NCBI GenBank assembly: GCA_021396245.1 | Contig: WNYE01000023.1 | Span: 124,001 to 188,000 of the forward strand | DNA: 64,000 nucleotides | Source: Sporothrix humicola | Taxonomy: Eukaryota > Ascomycota > Sordariomycetes > Ophiostomatales > Ophiostomataceae | Reading direction: 5' to 3' | Part shown: piece by piece, positions 12,501 through 24,381 of the stretch | Layout of the letters: each line of letters starts with the position of its first letter | Position numbering within the stretch: the first letter of the stretch is position 1 | Notes under the pieces: generated by a model | The model's input: the letters and a program-made list of their open reading frames with translations, nothing else | The model's database searches: none | What the model was told of the DNA's origin: nothing | Translations under genes and position numbers: made by a program

Positions 12501-15500
12501 CCTGGGAGTCCTTAACAATTTTCGCCCTTTCCCAAGTTTTCCCAGCATAGGTGTTCGTACGACCCAGCTTGTGTCCTTGGAGGAAGCCAAGCCCAATAGT
12601 CGATCGGTACCTGACGCCTGCCTGGGCAAGATGGGTACTCTAACTGGTGCAGTTTGCAGGGTATTGCAAGACATGCAGGCAGCTGCAAAAGACTACGGGC
12701 CGCGCCCAATCGATCGGGGACCGCTGTCTCTGATGGAGGAGGCATTTGGGAAACTCGATTTGAGCTGCCTTAGCCCATTGTGTCTTGTTTCCTGAGAGTA
12801 CCGATTTGGTTGGTTGATTTCCCACCATGGCCTCTGACACTCAAGGCTCTTTGTAGCCACTCATTCGTGCTTGTTGGTTGTGCTGGCGTGGGGTTTATAA
12901 TATCTGATATCTGGCTTGTCTTGTTGATTGGTTTGCAAAATTTCCAATCTTGGCTCGCCCCGTTCGTGCGACTCATGCCTTTCTTTTTTTTTTTGTGTGT
13001 GTTGGTTTTTGTTTCCTTTTGGGTGCGCCATCCGTTCTTTCCACAGCAGCATTTGTACCTGCCAAATGCATCCAAAGGCTGCACACCTGCCTTCTCTGTG
13101 GCGCTTTGTTGTTCTTGCCTTACTTTACGAGATACACAAGATTCTTTCCTGATGAACTATCCTGATATTCCAGATTTAATTTTTGCCAGCCTTTTTGGCC
13201 CCTACATCTTTCGTTGTTTGCTTGCACGCACCGCCGCAATGCTAATTTATTTGGCGAATATAAAGTTTTTTTGGTCGACGATGTAGGCTTTTCCATTCTA
13301 TGTCTCATACCCCACTGCGGCTATTTAGCCTGCATGAAAGACTCAATCTACGGAGTATCTCCCGGCCTATTATTTGAAGAACCTGTGTTTTGATAGGGCT
13401 TTGTGTGCAAGGCCGTTTGCGCCTTCCCGATGAAAAGGCAGGCGCCAACTACTCAACATTTTCTTTGGTGCTCGTTCACCTGTACCTTTCCTGTACGAAG
13501 CATGATGCTCCTCCCCGATGTACATTTTTCCTGGTGTACATAAGTATTTTGGGCCGCACCTGCCTCTGGCCCAAGTAAACTGCACTTTCCCCCAACTGCC
13601 ACCTTCCCGCGCACTAATCTAATTGGCTTGTTTTCGGCCCTTACCCCTTTTTTTTTGTCGGCAAGTGTGACCCGACCGGCGATAGGTCTGGTCTGCACTT
13701 TTATGTAAACACAAATGATATTTACACGAGTACGACAATATTCATTATGAACTTGCTCAACCAAGAACCATCCATCTGGAATGAATTTACCAGCGTATTC
13801 TGACCCAAGGACACTGCATGTCAGCCATGACTGACTCTTTCACAGTATGATGCACATGTGCGCAGAGCTGCCGCCGTTTTTATTTCTATGATTGCGTCAT
13901 ATATTGGTAGGTAGGACTCACATGTCCGTAGCCGGCTCCCCCACACCGCCCTGGCACGCCTTCCCCCTTTCACTCGCCTGTAATATTCCGTAGTTGCGTC
14001 TGTGGTTTTAGCTGGTGGCTAGTTGCTCGTTGGGTCCTTTTATTGGTCTGGCCTGCGCTGAATAAAATGTTCTTTCCTTTTTCGCAGGATATATTTTCTT
14101 CTCACAACAGCCAGCTCTTTCCTGCCTTAGCAGCTAAGTAGCCGAAACAGTATTACGACTTAAAGAGAAAGCCAATACCTGCTTCGTCTTGCTTCGTTCC
14201 TGCTTCGTTTTGGCCTTACCACCTGAAAGTGTACTTTGTTGTGATACTTGCCCATTGTTCTTTCCTCTTTCAATTTGGTTGCTATGGTTCGACTGATGTG
14301 TATGAATATTGTGTGAAAAAAAAGGGGTCTTGTATTCCGTATGTAGTCAACAATTCACCACCATTTCCCAACTCAAAACCTCTCAAGGTCAAAAGTGGCC
14401 ATCTTTTCGCACTCTCAGGATATACTACGCTCAGACTATGACGACCGACTCCTAAAAAGCGACGGTTGAAAGCAGACGCGAACGCAAAGGCGAGGCTGGC
14501 ACAACGCGACATCAGAAACAAACCCTTGTCTGGCTTTGGGAGCTCAATTGAACGGTTTTCCCATTGCGTCTAACCATTTTACCCTGCGACCTGGCTTCTC
14601 CTCCCCTGTGGAGTTCAAAATCTCACCCCGTTTCGCATCTTCCCGGTAATCTGCGAGAAGTTGCATTTCATTGAACAAGCTGATGCTACTTGGCAGCCCT
14701 GTCGAGTTTGAGTTTGACTGCTAACTACACAGTACTATTACAGTTCTCTTCTGGCGCGGCTAACAGCAGCGACGCGTGTGGATGAGAAGTCTCGAGTGGT
14801 TTGCACGCGAGCATCCCAAACAGACGGGTTCTCTTCAGAGCCAATGGGACAAAGAAGTACAAAGACGAAGACAACAAGAAGACAAGGTTGCTTGCAGGGC
14901 AAAGCGAGACGAGTAATACGATAATACTCTGCCTGGTTCTCGAACAACAGGCCCACCACTCCAGCATTGAGCCTTGTGCACCGTGGTGTTTCGCTTGCAT
15001 CGATTAAACACCGTGAGTATCCCCCTTTGCAGCCTTTCGTGGTGTGCTTGCTCTTCTGTCTCGTCAACACCACACTTCACAATTTCTTGATTGGCTGGTT
15101 ACATGTTGTTTGTTCCTCTCTACTCCGTATACAGTCCAAGTATGTTGTATGCGTGTCGACTTCAGCCTCTAGCCCCTGCCCATTTCCTATGGTTTGATTC
15201 TTCCCGCATCGTCTGAATTGTGCCTGCCAAATGCTACATACAGACTCTCTGTGCTTCTATGTCTGAACAATAAAGTAAGATACCTGGCAAGTATCTATCG
15301 ACTTTGTTACAAGTACGACATATTATGGCATCAAACTACGACATACACTACACCTTTCTAGCACATGCCAACACCCACTTCAATCACACTACTCTGTCAG
15401 CGTGGGGCGGCCTCTGGCAGAGGTGGTCCTGTCTCAATTTCGGCAGCGTTCCACCCTAATTCCACTTGAAAACCCGCATGAACGAGTTATGTTATTGGGA

Positions 15501-17679
15501 CAGGTACGGGCAACAGAACGGGAAACTGAAAGAAGTAAAGCATGAAACGACGACAATACACACCATAACAGGCAAGAGGACCGAAAAGACAAAAAAAGAC
15601 CGACGAACAAGAACACTTACCGGAGAACAGCAGATCGAAACGAAACAAGAAAAAGGTCAGGGCCAGGTCAATGATCGAATTGATCGATGACAGTGCGAAG
15701 AGAGATACCGTTACAACCAACAACAGGGCGCAGGCAGGACGGCAGTGGCCACTGAACGGTGAGATGTCCAGAAATATAATACTCCTCACTACGTCGTAGT
15801 CACTGTCTTCCTTTCTTGCTTCTGCGTCTTCGCCACAGCTTCAGCTGTTAACATCTATTTTTATCCAGTGTTGTGGCGGATGGCTGGAGATTGAAGCGAC
15901 ATCAGCACGGAAACAGGCTCGCAAAGTCCCAGTGGACTCGGTGGCTCAGTGGCCCAGTGGCTCAGTTCCCTAGCAGAACAGGACCCGCCAGGTTTGCTGG
16001 GAACCAGCAGACACTAAAGGAAACGGAAAATGGAAGGAAAAAGGAAATAATCAAAAGAAATACAAGGAGCCCACCCCCAACCTTGAAATCAAACGTCTTC
16101 TGGCGTGGCTGACAGTTACTTTTTCTGACCAGCTCCACGCCGTTTCAGATTTACACAGCCAGACACCCTCGGCATTGTGACCGCGGCAGCTTTGCAGCAC
16201 TCCCAAAGACACGCACGCACGCACCACACCCCCAACCCACATTGTCACTGAACTTTCGAGGCTGTTTCCGAGTCTTCAACCTTGCCCAGTTTGTTCCCTT
16301 TTTTCGAGGACCTTTCAAAACTCAAAATCTTCATACCTGTTTGCCCTCTAGCCTTTCGACGACAAAACCCCACGAGCTGTTACTACTCCCCATACGGCCG
16401 CGGAGTTTTTCAACAGTGGATGTCGTATCGTACACACGATCCAACTGCAGATAGTTGCTATCTGGGGTGAGTCTTTAAATACTGTGGCAAGAGTGCAAAG
16501 AAAGGCTACGCATGCAGATTGATGGTGGAAACGAAGGGCCGGGTCGTTTCTTGTACCGATGTCTCCCCATCTTCCCTGTCTTCCGTGCCTCCCTGGTCCC
16601 TTTATCTTCCTACTCTCCGCCCCCATGTTGCTTTTTTTTCTTTCTGTCTCTCTTCTCTTGAAGATATTCTATTGGCCTTTTAGTTCTTCCCCTCTGCCTG
16701 TGCATGTGCACTTTGCCACGCTCGCTTGTTTTGACCTTCTTTGAAGTTTCCTCTCTTGCCGTTTCTTATTCTTCTATTTTATATCTTGTTTCTTTCCCTA
16801 CCCTTCCCATCTACCTCTTCCTTGCATCTCCTCCAGCACATACTCCGTACACAGTCCGTTTGTTCCAGACTCCCTGGTCAACTCGCGTGCACGGCCGCCC
16901 TCGAAAACCGGGTTGACAGCTACTCGCATATTCGCTCCTACATACATGCATACAGACCGACATACATACATACACATCCATACTCCCACACACGCACACC
17001 CATTCCCCCCAAAGCCTCGATATCGTCGATACCCTCTCCATATTCCGCCCTCACAAGCATATTATACAGTTCAGACTTTCGCAGAATCCGCCGTCTTACA
17101 CAATTCTAACAACGGAAAGACATTCACGCAAACCACGCAACACGCCATATATCTGCGCCCCAACGTGCAGGTTCTAGAGTTGCACCCTTCCACTGGTCTT
17201 TCACAGGACTGACCGCGACCCTTGACGCACGCACATATCCGCTTGTGTGATTTTCAAACTGTCTGTTCTCCCATACCACTGTTGGCGCGCCAGCGTCTGC
17301 AGGCTCTCTTCCACTCTACCCTCACCACACACCCTCGCCTTGTCCCCCATCGTCACTGCACATACCCCTTGACTTGATCGGGGCCTGCCCGCCTGCTTCA
17401 GATGCATTTCCGTGGCAGTATCATGTCACCCGAGTTTCCCTTGTCCTCTAGGAACCGGGTCTTTTGGGCATGGCGGCAGGCGCCCGTGTTGGAACGGCGC
17501 CTACGGCCTTATGCCCCCGCGATACGGATTACACAACCTGTCGTCCGATCTTCCCTCACGCTTGGCCGGCCCACGCCACATTTCAATTCCCAGCGCCCGC
17601 CCACTCGATCTTTTTATGAGATGATTCCTGACTGACAGCAACTCTAAACACATAGAACACACTCCACACGCCTGTACCG
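12501..17679. other. Gene-free stretch, last part of the desert
   Basis: No supported gene. The content becomes increasingly pyrimidine-rich on the + strand towards 17.6 kb, as expected for the promoter and leader of the + strand gene that follows. It holds 9-mer copies at 13349, 15121 and 16841, the sister 9-mer at 14726, CATA-type microsatellite sequence at about 16930-16990, and CA-rich leader-like sequence from 17100 on. The 17.7 kb without a gene contrasts with about one gene per 2-4 kb between 24 and 54 kb. Confidence 0.55.
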
Positions 17680-17742
17680 ATGGGATTAACAATGGCACAG
17701 CAACACCGCCAGTCAGTCCAGGCCAAAGAAGAGCCTTATGAC
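17680..17742 (+). other. Candidate 5' coding exon of the Q-rich DUF8032-type gene
   Basis: An ATG opens 21 codons ending in phase 0 at a strong GTGAGT donor (17743). The translation ends MAQQHRQSVQAKEEPYD, Gln-rich like the protein further downstream. The next good acceptor in a matching phase is at 20819, preceded by TACTAAC; joining the two keeps the Gln-rich frame open and gives a 545-residue product. The implied intron is about 3.08 kb, very long for this class of fungus, so the link is uncertain. Transcript reads across 17743 and 20819 would settle it. Confidence 0.4.
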
Positions 17743-20700
17743 GTGAGTTATTTTCTCTCTCTCTCTCTCTCTCTCTCTTCTTGTTCAAGTCTTTCCACCC
17801 GTTTCTGCACCCATACTCTCCTTTTTACGTCCTGCATATGCCCACATCATACTGTGCCGCCATGTCCTTGTCTTTTCTGGACCTCTTTTTCTTTTCCTTT
17901 TGCACACACCATTTTCCATGGGTCAGCATGCCGCGTTTGCGCCGTCACCGCCTCCGTTCCCGTGTCTATCCTAATTCTTTCTGTTTTCTGGTTTTTCTCT
18001 TTCGGCTCCCGCTCTCTCCCTCAGTCGGTCAGCTAGTTGCAGATTTGACAGTCAAGACTGCATGGTCGTTATTTCCAGCCCCTATTTCTCGTTTTGAATT
18101 TGATAGCTCGACTATTAAGTTGCCATTCTCATTCAAAGCAGGGAATTTGGTTTATTCATGGCACGCTATGGTTTCTTTCCGATCCCTTTTCTTTTCCTTG
18201 ATGTCGGCCTCTCAGACGTTGTCACCGATTCACATTCACCCTCCGCGCCTTCTCTGACAGAGCTGTTGGCTCAGCGCAACCCAAATACATTCCACCCCCC
18301 TCCCAGACACCCCGTGGAATCAAGTTTTGTTTCCAGAAAGAACGGAGGTAGTCCACTGGCGCGGTGTATTTTAGGGCCACCGCAACAGACACCCAGTCCA
18401 CAGCCAAATCTGTGAGGAAAAGAGGGGTGGGAATGGCAGGGGTCGCTCTGTTTCACTAAGCACTAGGGCGCCCCGTCCCACACAACGCTTCCAGCCCAAG
18501 GCAGGCCTAGCGCCGCGCGGGCTCTGGATGCTGCCCTGGCCCTGTTTTCTTCTTCGCATGGGTTTTGTTTTTCTTTGGTCGTGTCTTGCAGGCCATGGGG
18601 TACTTTGCGCTAGGCTAGGCTGTTGGCCAACGGGTGTTAGTGGGATTCGGTGGCCACCAACGGCTACTGGGCTCTTTTCACGGTTCACTGTCAAAGTTGG
18701 CAAGTGAAAGAAGGGCGGCATGTTCTTCGGCGGACAAAAAGACGGCGCCGGGTGCAAAACGGCTGGACAAAGAATGCATTGATGCAAAGACTGCAAGGCC
18801 CGCGATGGGGATGGCACACGCACGTTTTCTCTCGCCGCGACCGATCTCGATTCCACTGCAGGATGCTGCCAGATTTTCTACACTTGGTACGAGATAGTGT
18901 CGAGAGAGGGCCAGAGAAGACAAAATCCTCGCAGCGCAAGTGCCTTTTGGGGTTGCATCGTGCTAGAATGGCTCGACGCGGCAGCGTGTGGCAACGGCCA
19001 ATGGCAATGCCAACGCTGCAACTGAGCTTCTTCTTTTCCCCTTTCCCCTTCCTGCCTTGGTTTGCCTGGATGCTACTTTTCCTCTGCAGAGACGGGTCAG
19101 CGCCTTTGCTCTTTTGCTGTGGCGCGTGCTATGGCTGGTGCGTTCCCTCCTGGCTCGATAGACAAGAACGACAAGGATCGTCTCTTACACACACCGCCCT
19201 TGTCGAGTTTGGGATTAGGGGGGAAAACAAAGGGGGGGCGACAACCACCAGCGAGGCACCCGAGTTCCAGTCTTTCGAAACCCCCGGCTTGCGTCCCCCG
19301 TCCCCTGTCCCGGCTTGTGGCTCTCCATTGGGCAATCGCCGAATTGGGTGGGTTCTGCAGCAGACGTTGCCCATTGGCCATGCTCTCCTTTTGCATGTTA
19401 CCCCAAGAGCGTGTGAGCGTGCCCCTCTCCTTTTCCACACACCCTATCCTCCCTATTCCTTCAGGCTTGTCCCAGACCATGGCCTTCTCCTGGAGATTAG
19501 CAACCTTGATCCTGGTCCTTCCGCTGTCCTTCATTCGCCCATTCACACCTTTGCCCTGGCTCATCTCAACGATGTTATGCTTCCCCCAAAGCTATGGGTT
19601 TCTGTCCGCTGCCCGCGAGTTCCCACTTTTCCTCCACGGTTAGGGAAAGTTCACTCACCTTCAACTAGGGAAGGGGAAGCTGGAAGGCAAACACTAAAAA
19701 AAAACTCCCAAACCAAAAGCCAAAAGCCAAGGAGAGGGAAAAAAAAAAAGCCCAAAGCGGCCTTGCGACACAGATCCATACCCTTCTCCTGTTTTTATTT
19801 ATCTTAGTTTCTTTCGCTTTTCTGTCCTGGGCTACATAAGAACCTGGACATCCTCTCTTCACCTTTCTCCCCCCCACCCTATTTGTTGTTAATACAGCAC
19901 TTCCTTGTCTTCTTGTCTTCCAACTTCTCGCCTCTCCCACGCTCTCTTGGCTTTTTTTCGACAGCCATCCTGCATCGTCGTTTCCACTTCCTACACTCCT
20001 TACACTTTCGGCTAGACCTGTTCTGTATGTATGGTATACCTTGCGCCCACATCCACATAGTCAACATCCAACGTCCTCGTTCCAGCACTTTGCCTACCCT
20101 GTCCGCCCGCATACTTTCCATCTCATGCCTTGCCGAACCCAGATATCGCAGTCACCACTGGCCCTGGACGCGCTTGGGCATCTTCAACTTGCTGTGCCTG
20201 CTCAGCAAGCTGCACGATATTTTGATGGGCTGCCAACGTTGAAGATGCATCGTCACGTCTATCCTTTTTCTTTTGCCCCTGCATCCACGTTGCAACCCCA
20301 GCTCAATGTTTGGTGCAATAACACTTTTTCTCGGCACAAACGTTCCTGTTATTGGTTCCTAGTGGAAACTGGACAAGGGGCTCCTCTGGACAAACCAATA
20401 CTGTGTGGTTCAGCCTGCCCTGGTTTTGAATAGGTGATGTGGTGGTATCTGTGGCCTCAACCGTAGATCATCTCCCGCCCCTTATTTTTCTTTGCCGTTT
20501 CTTATCACAGCAAATAAGACTTGCCGGCAGGCTTCACTCGCATGTTTGTCTCTTCACTTCCCACTGTCCTGCTATTTCCCCCCCAAAACACTAGCTTCCA
20601 TCCCCCCCTGGTCATCAACGTTTTGTCGAGACATAATTAAACACGCCGGGACGCACCTGCCCCGCCGCCCCCCTTCTCCTTCTTTCTTTATTCCTGCAAC

Positions 20701-20813
20701 AAACATTGTTCTTTTTTATTTAGTTCTGTTTCGTGCCGGGTCCCATCTTTACATACATATATACCGCGTTCCGCAGGGTCAATCTTCATATATATGTCGT
20801 ACTAACAAGGCCT
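17743..20813 (+). other. Long leader or intron upstream of the Q-rich gene
   Basis: About 3 kb with no convincing coding exon, bounded by a GTGAGT donor on the left and a TACTAAC branch plus CAG acceptor on the right. The longest open frame (about 18650-19807, 385 codons) has an Arg/Cys/Trp/Pro-rich low-complexity translation and I treat it as chance. The segment is pyrimidine-rich on the + strand. It may be one long intron, a 5' leader with several introns, or promoter sequence. Confidence 0.45.
17754..17778. repeat. CT dinucleotide repeat
   Basis: An uninterrupted run of CT units lies just inside the proposed long intron, directly after the GTGAGT donor. It is one of many polypyrimidine tracts in gene leaders of this window. 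Confidence 0.8.
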
Positions 20814-22530
20814 ATGCAGCAACAGAACAACTCACACCAACAAACTCAGGCTCCAGCACACTTGCAACAATCTCGTCCCTCGAGCACGGTGCATCAACAG
20901 CCTCAAGTCCAGACAACGCAGCCTCAACAACCCTCGCCATATCCCGTCTACCATCAGCAGCCGCATCACAACAGCGGGCATCACTCCCAGGACCTCTACA
21001 ACTACCAATCCAGCCCCTACAACGCCCCCGCTGCGAATAGCGGGTATACCTCTGCAGGTAAATAAACTATCATCGTCCCACTGGTTACTCGATAACTTGG
21101 CGACGATTCAAGCGTTCATGACAGAATCCAGAGAATTCAGTCAATTAGACAACCAGAGAAAATCGAAACTGACCATGGACTTTCCTTCAACAGAGATGAT
21201 GACCGCAACGATGTCCAGACCTCAATACCCTCCCATGTCTTACCACACACCGCAATCAAATTCGCCTGCCTCCGTGGCGTCGACAAGCGCACACGACCAG
21301 CAGCGGAGCATCTACGGCCAGCCACCTCCACTTCACCAGCAGCAGATGTACTACGGCCAGCACCAGCAATACCAGCCTATACCGCCATCGGCCGCCCCTT
21401 CTCCCTATGGCCAACACACACAAGCTCCGCACCAGTCTATGGGCTCGCAGCCTGGTATGATGATGTCTCACGGCGCACCGTCCCCCGTGCCGCACCAAAT
21501 GGCCCAGCACCAGAGCCAGCACAGCCCGTCTGCGCTTGCCGGCAGCCCACGCCACACCAAGATGGAGATCCAGAGCCTCACGCCGCAGCTTTCGCGCCAG
21601 ACCGGTCCCCCGAGTGCACCGTCGCCGCTCTCCATGGGCCAAGTCCCCCAGAACCTCCAGGCACAGAACATGCACGCCCAGAGCCTGCAGGCACACCAAG
21701 CACACCAAGCACACCAGACACAGAACATGCACTCCCAGCAGCAGCAACACTCGCAGCATGTCCCGCACACCCAGCACCCTCAGCACCCTCAGCACCCGCA
21801 GCACCCGCAGCAGACTGCCCAGCACCCCCAGCAACACTCCGCACACACGCCCCAGGCGAACGGCACCAGCACTCTTCCTTCTGGCCAGGCTGGCAACGCC
21901 GGCCCTTCCGCTGTGAACCCGAATGCCGCCCCAGGCCCGATTCCTGCGACAACACCACTGGTCGTGCGTCAGGACCAGAACGGCGTTCAGTGGATCGCGT
22001 TTGAGTACTCCCGCGACCGCGTTAAGATGGAGTACACGATCCGCTGCGATGTTGAGTCGGTGTCAACAGACGACCTGTCGCCAGAGTTCAAGCAGGACAA
22101 CTGCGTCTACCCTCGTGCCTGCTGCCCTCGTGAGCAGTACCGGGGCAACCGCCTGCAGTACGAGAGCGAATGCAACACCGTTGGCTGGTCTCTTGCTCAG
22201 CTGAACCCGCCGCTGCGTGGCAAGCGTGGTCTGATCCAGCGTGCTGTCGACAGCTGGCGCAACAGCAACCAGGACCCTCGTCTGCGGAGTCGCCGTGTTC
22301 GTCGCATGGCGAAGATGGGCACTCGCAAGAATGCCGGCTCTACGCCTGGCAGCATGACTTCGGGTGTTGGCCAGCAGTCTCCCGCCCACCTCGGCGGCCC
22401 TGCCACACTCCCCAATGTCGGCGCCCCTATGGGCAAGCCGATGCACGGCATGCCCCAACCCCTCGGCCACCACGGTGATGCGACAGCGCATGCTGGTGCC
22501 GAGGAAGCCGGTATGTTCCATCAGATGTAA
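20814..22530 (+). CDS. Gln/His/Pro-rich protein with a conserved DUF8032-type fungal domain
   Basis: Visible coding exons are 20820-21057 and 21194-22530, joined over a 136-nt intron. The ATG at 20814 is only a nominal start: it lies inside a probable acceptor (TACTAAC, then TATGCAG), so the true N-terminus may come from the exon at 17680. Length is 526 residues from 20814, or 545 with that exon. The N-terminal two thirds are Gln/His/Pro-rich with HPQ and HQA repeats. The conserved block (about 21961-22317) reads VQWIAFEYSR, then a VxMEYTIRCDVE strand, a PRxxCPRE motif, NTVGWSLAQLN, QRAVDSWRNS and a basic RSRRVRRMAK tail. I recognise this as the fungal domain catalogued, from memory, as DUF8032. 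A Q-rich activation-like region beside a basic conserved block suggests a nuclear transcription-related role, which is inference. It shares its domain with the next gene. Confidence 0.85.
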
Positions 22531-24381
22531 TCGTCTGATTTTGGTTTCTTCCCAATGTCATTGCACTTTTTTGTTTCATTCTTTTTTTTGCCTCTTTTTT
22601 TACACCATTTCCCGTTATGACCGAAACTGGCACGACGTTTTTGATACCTTTTTTTCAAAGATCGCTTTCTATTTACTCTTTTTTTTTTTTTTCTCACACT
22701 TTTTTCTTTACCTTTCGTTTTTCTTTCACTACCCTGTCCACACTCAAATTTCCTTGCTGTTTTTTATTATTATTATCCACTGGCGAAGGTTTTCGACCGC
22801 CAAGTTTGGTCCATCTGGTTCTGGTTTCTCTAAAGATCTATGTTCTGTTTCCTTTCCCCCCCCTCTCTTTTCTTCATCCCCCGTTTCCTTCCTCTCCTTG
22901 GTCCGACTGTTCAGATTCCTCCTTATTTTTTACACTTTTGTCTATTCCTTTTTCTCTCTTCTTTTTTACCATCTTTCATTGTTTTTGGTCATGTTTCATA
23001 TATACTCTTCATAGGCGCTCGACTCATCCTTTTTTTTTTTTTTTTTTTAAAAAAAAAGTCGCTCAGGCGACAGAGCTGGCGCGCAACGAAAAAAGGATTC
23101 TGTACACTACCGTCAATTCCTGTCTATGTGTCGTGCTGGGCCACAGTAATTTGTACTGCTGGCCTAGCATGTGTACCCTTTTTGTTACCCCCTTTTGTTA
23201 TTTCCTGCTTCATTTTCTTCTTGGAGTTTACCCAGCGTTGTCGTTTTATCTCGACTTGTCTGCCTGGGTTGGCTTTTGGAAACCATCGTCATAGGCCTGG
23301 AGGATATCTGGAATCGGACAAGGAGAAGGAAAGGACAGAGACGGCGAAACCGGGAATCTGGTGTGTGTGTGTATAAAGCGCGGGACGCGGCAAGATATAG
23401 GCTCAGAGGCCATTGATTTTTTTCTTCTCTTGTTTTACCGTTTACTTCTGCTTTTGTGTCTTTTTTGGGGTTCTGTTTGCATTGTTTTTTCTTCGTCTTC
23501 GATCTCGTATGCCAGACGAGGCAGGGCCACGTTCGTGCAATTGTAGCCATGGCAACCGAGAGAAAAGAGACGGGCCAATGGCCAAAGAAGCAAGTGTACG
23601 AGGCAAGCAGCCGCGCGAAGCATATGCAGACAGTATTCTGGTGTGGGAGTGATCTTAGCTTGATCCATTCTCGTCACGCCGCGTGGCGGAGCCGGGAGTC
23701 GACATGCCATGCGACCCCCTTTTTTACTTTCTTTTTTTCTCCTTATTTTGTTTATGCAGACGTTTTCTTATTGGAAAGACGAGTCGTTTTTTTACAGAAC
23801 ATATTCTTTCTCACAAGTGGTACCCCCCTAACATATCACGTCAAGCTTTGCCATCCTCTCTCATTACCACCCACCCCTTGCTGGGAAACTGCCACACAAC
23901 CCTATCCTTGCCTTGGGGCCAGTCTTCCCCCTCTGTCCCCATCGCCTCCCACCCCCCTGGTATCTTGTTGTTGCATCATACCCACCATCTCGGTCTCCCT
24001 TTCCCCAATCCTTGCCTAGTCTGTCGTGGCCTCCCCGCTCACTCCCGCCCCCCCTGCTCTTGCTTGTTTGCTTGGGTCATCCCTTCTTGGACATCCATCC
24101 TGTCGATGCTCTCATACACTTGCCTGGCATTTGTGCCGTGGTATGTTATGCCGTCCTCCTTGTCGTCAAGTGGCCTGAGAGGGATATGTTGACGTTGACG
24201 TTCATGCCGTTTGGTCTTGCCCCCTCTTCCCTTTTCTTTATACATTGCCGTCGACCCTGTTGTCGTCATTGTTGTCATCGTCTTGTCTACCATCCACCAT
24301 CCCATCGCCTCAATCAATGTTGATCCTCTCATTGTCGTCATCATCGCAGTTATCATTACCTCACGACCACAAAAACTAACC
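22531..24381. other. Intergenic: 3' region of the first gene and leader of the second
   Basis: T-rich 3' sequence runs to about 23030, where T19 is followed by A9 and by the small inverted repeat GTCGC-TCAG-GCGAC (23030-23071). From about 23700 the + strand becomes strongly pyrimidine-rich, typical of the promoter or leader of the gene at 24382. No gene is supported; open frames here are T- and C-driven. Confidence 0.6.

Larger units (their letters stand above)
2547..16850. repeat. Dispersed 9-mer family TACTCCGTA / TACGGAGTA
   Basis: Exact copies start at 2548, 6347, 11021, 15121 and 16841 (as TACTCCGTA) and at 4276, 9849, 11982 and 13349 (as TACGGAGTA). Only one further exact copy was found in the rest of the window (54420). 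Several are extended to GTACTCCGTAC. The motif is an inverted TAC...GTA pair with a fixed 3-nt centre. A given 9-mer counted on both strands is expected about once per 131 kb at equal base use, so nine copies in about 14 kb is a strong excess. Function unknown; a protein-binding site or the trace of a mobile or structural element are both possible. Confidence 0.75.

Noticed and set aside
18650..19807. 385-codon open frame on the + strand
   Set aside because: Translation is Arg/Cys/Trp/Pro-rich with no domain and no start context, and it lies in a probable long intron or leader. Kept as non-coding, though RNA data could change this.
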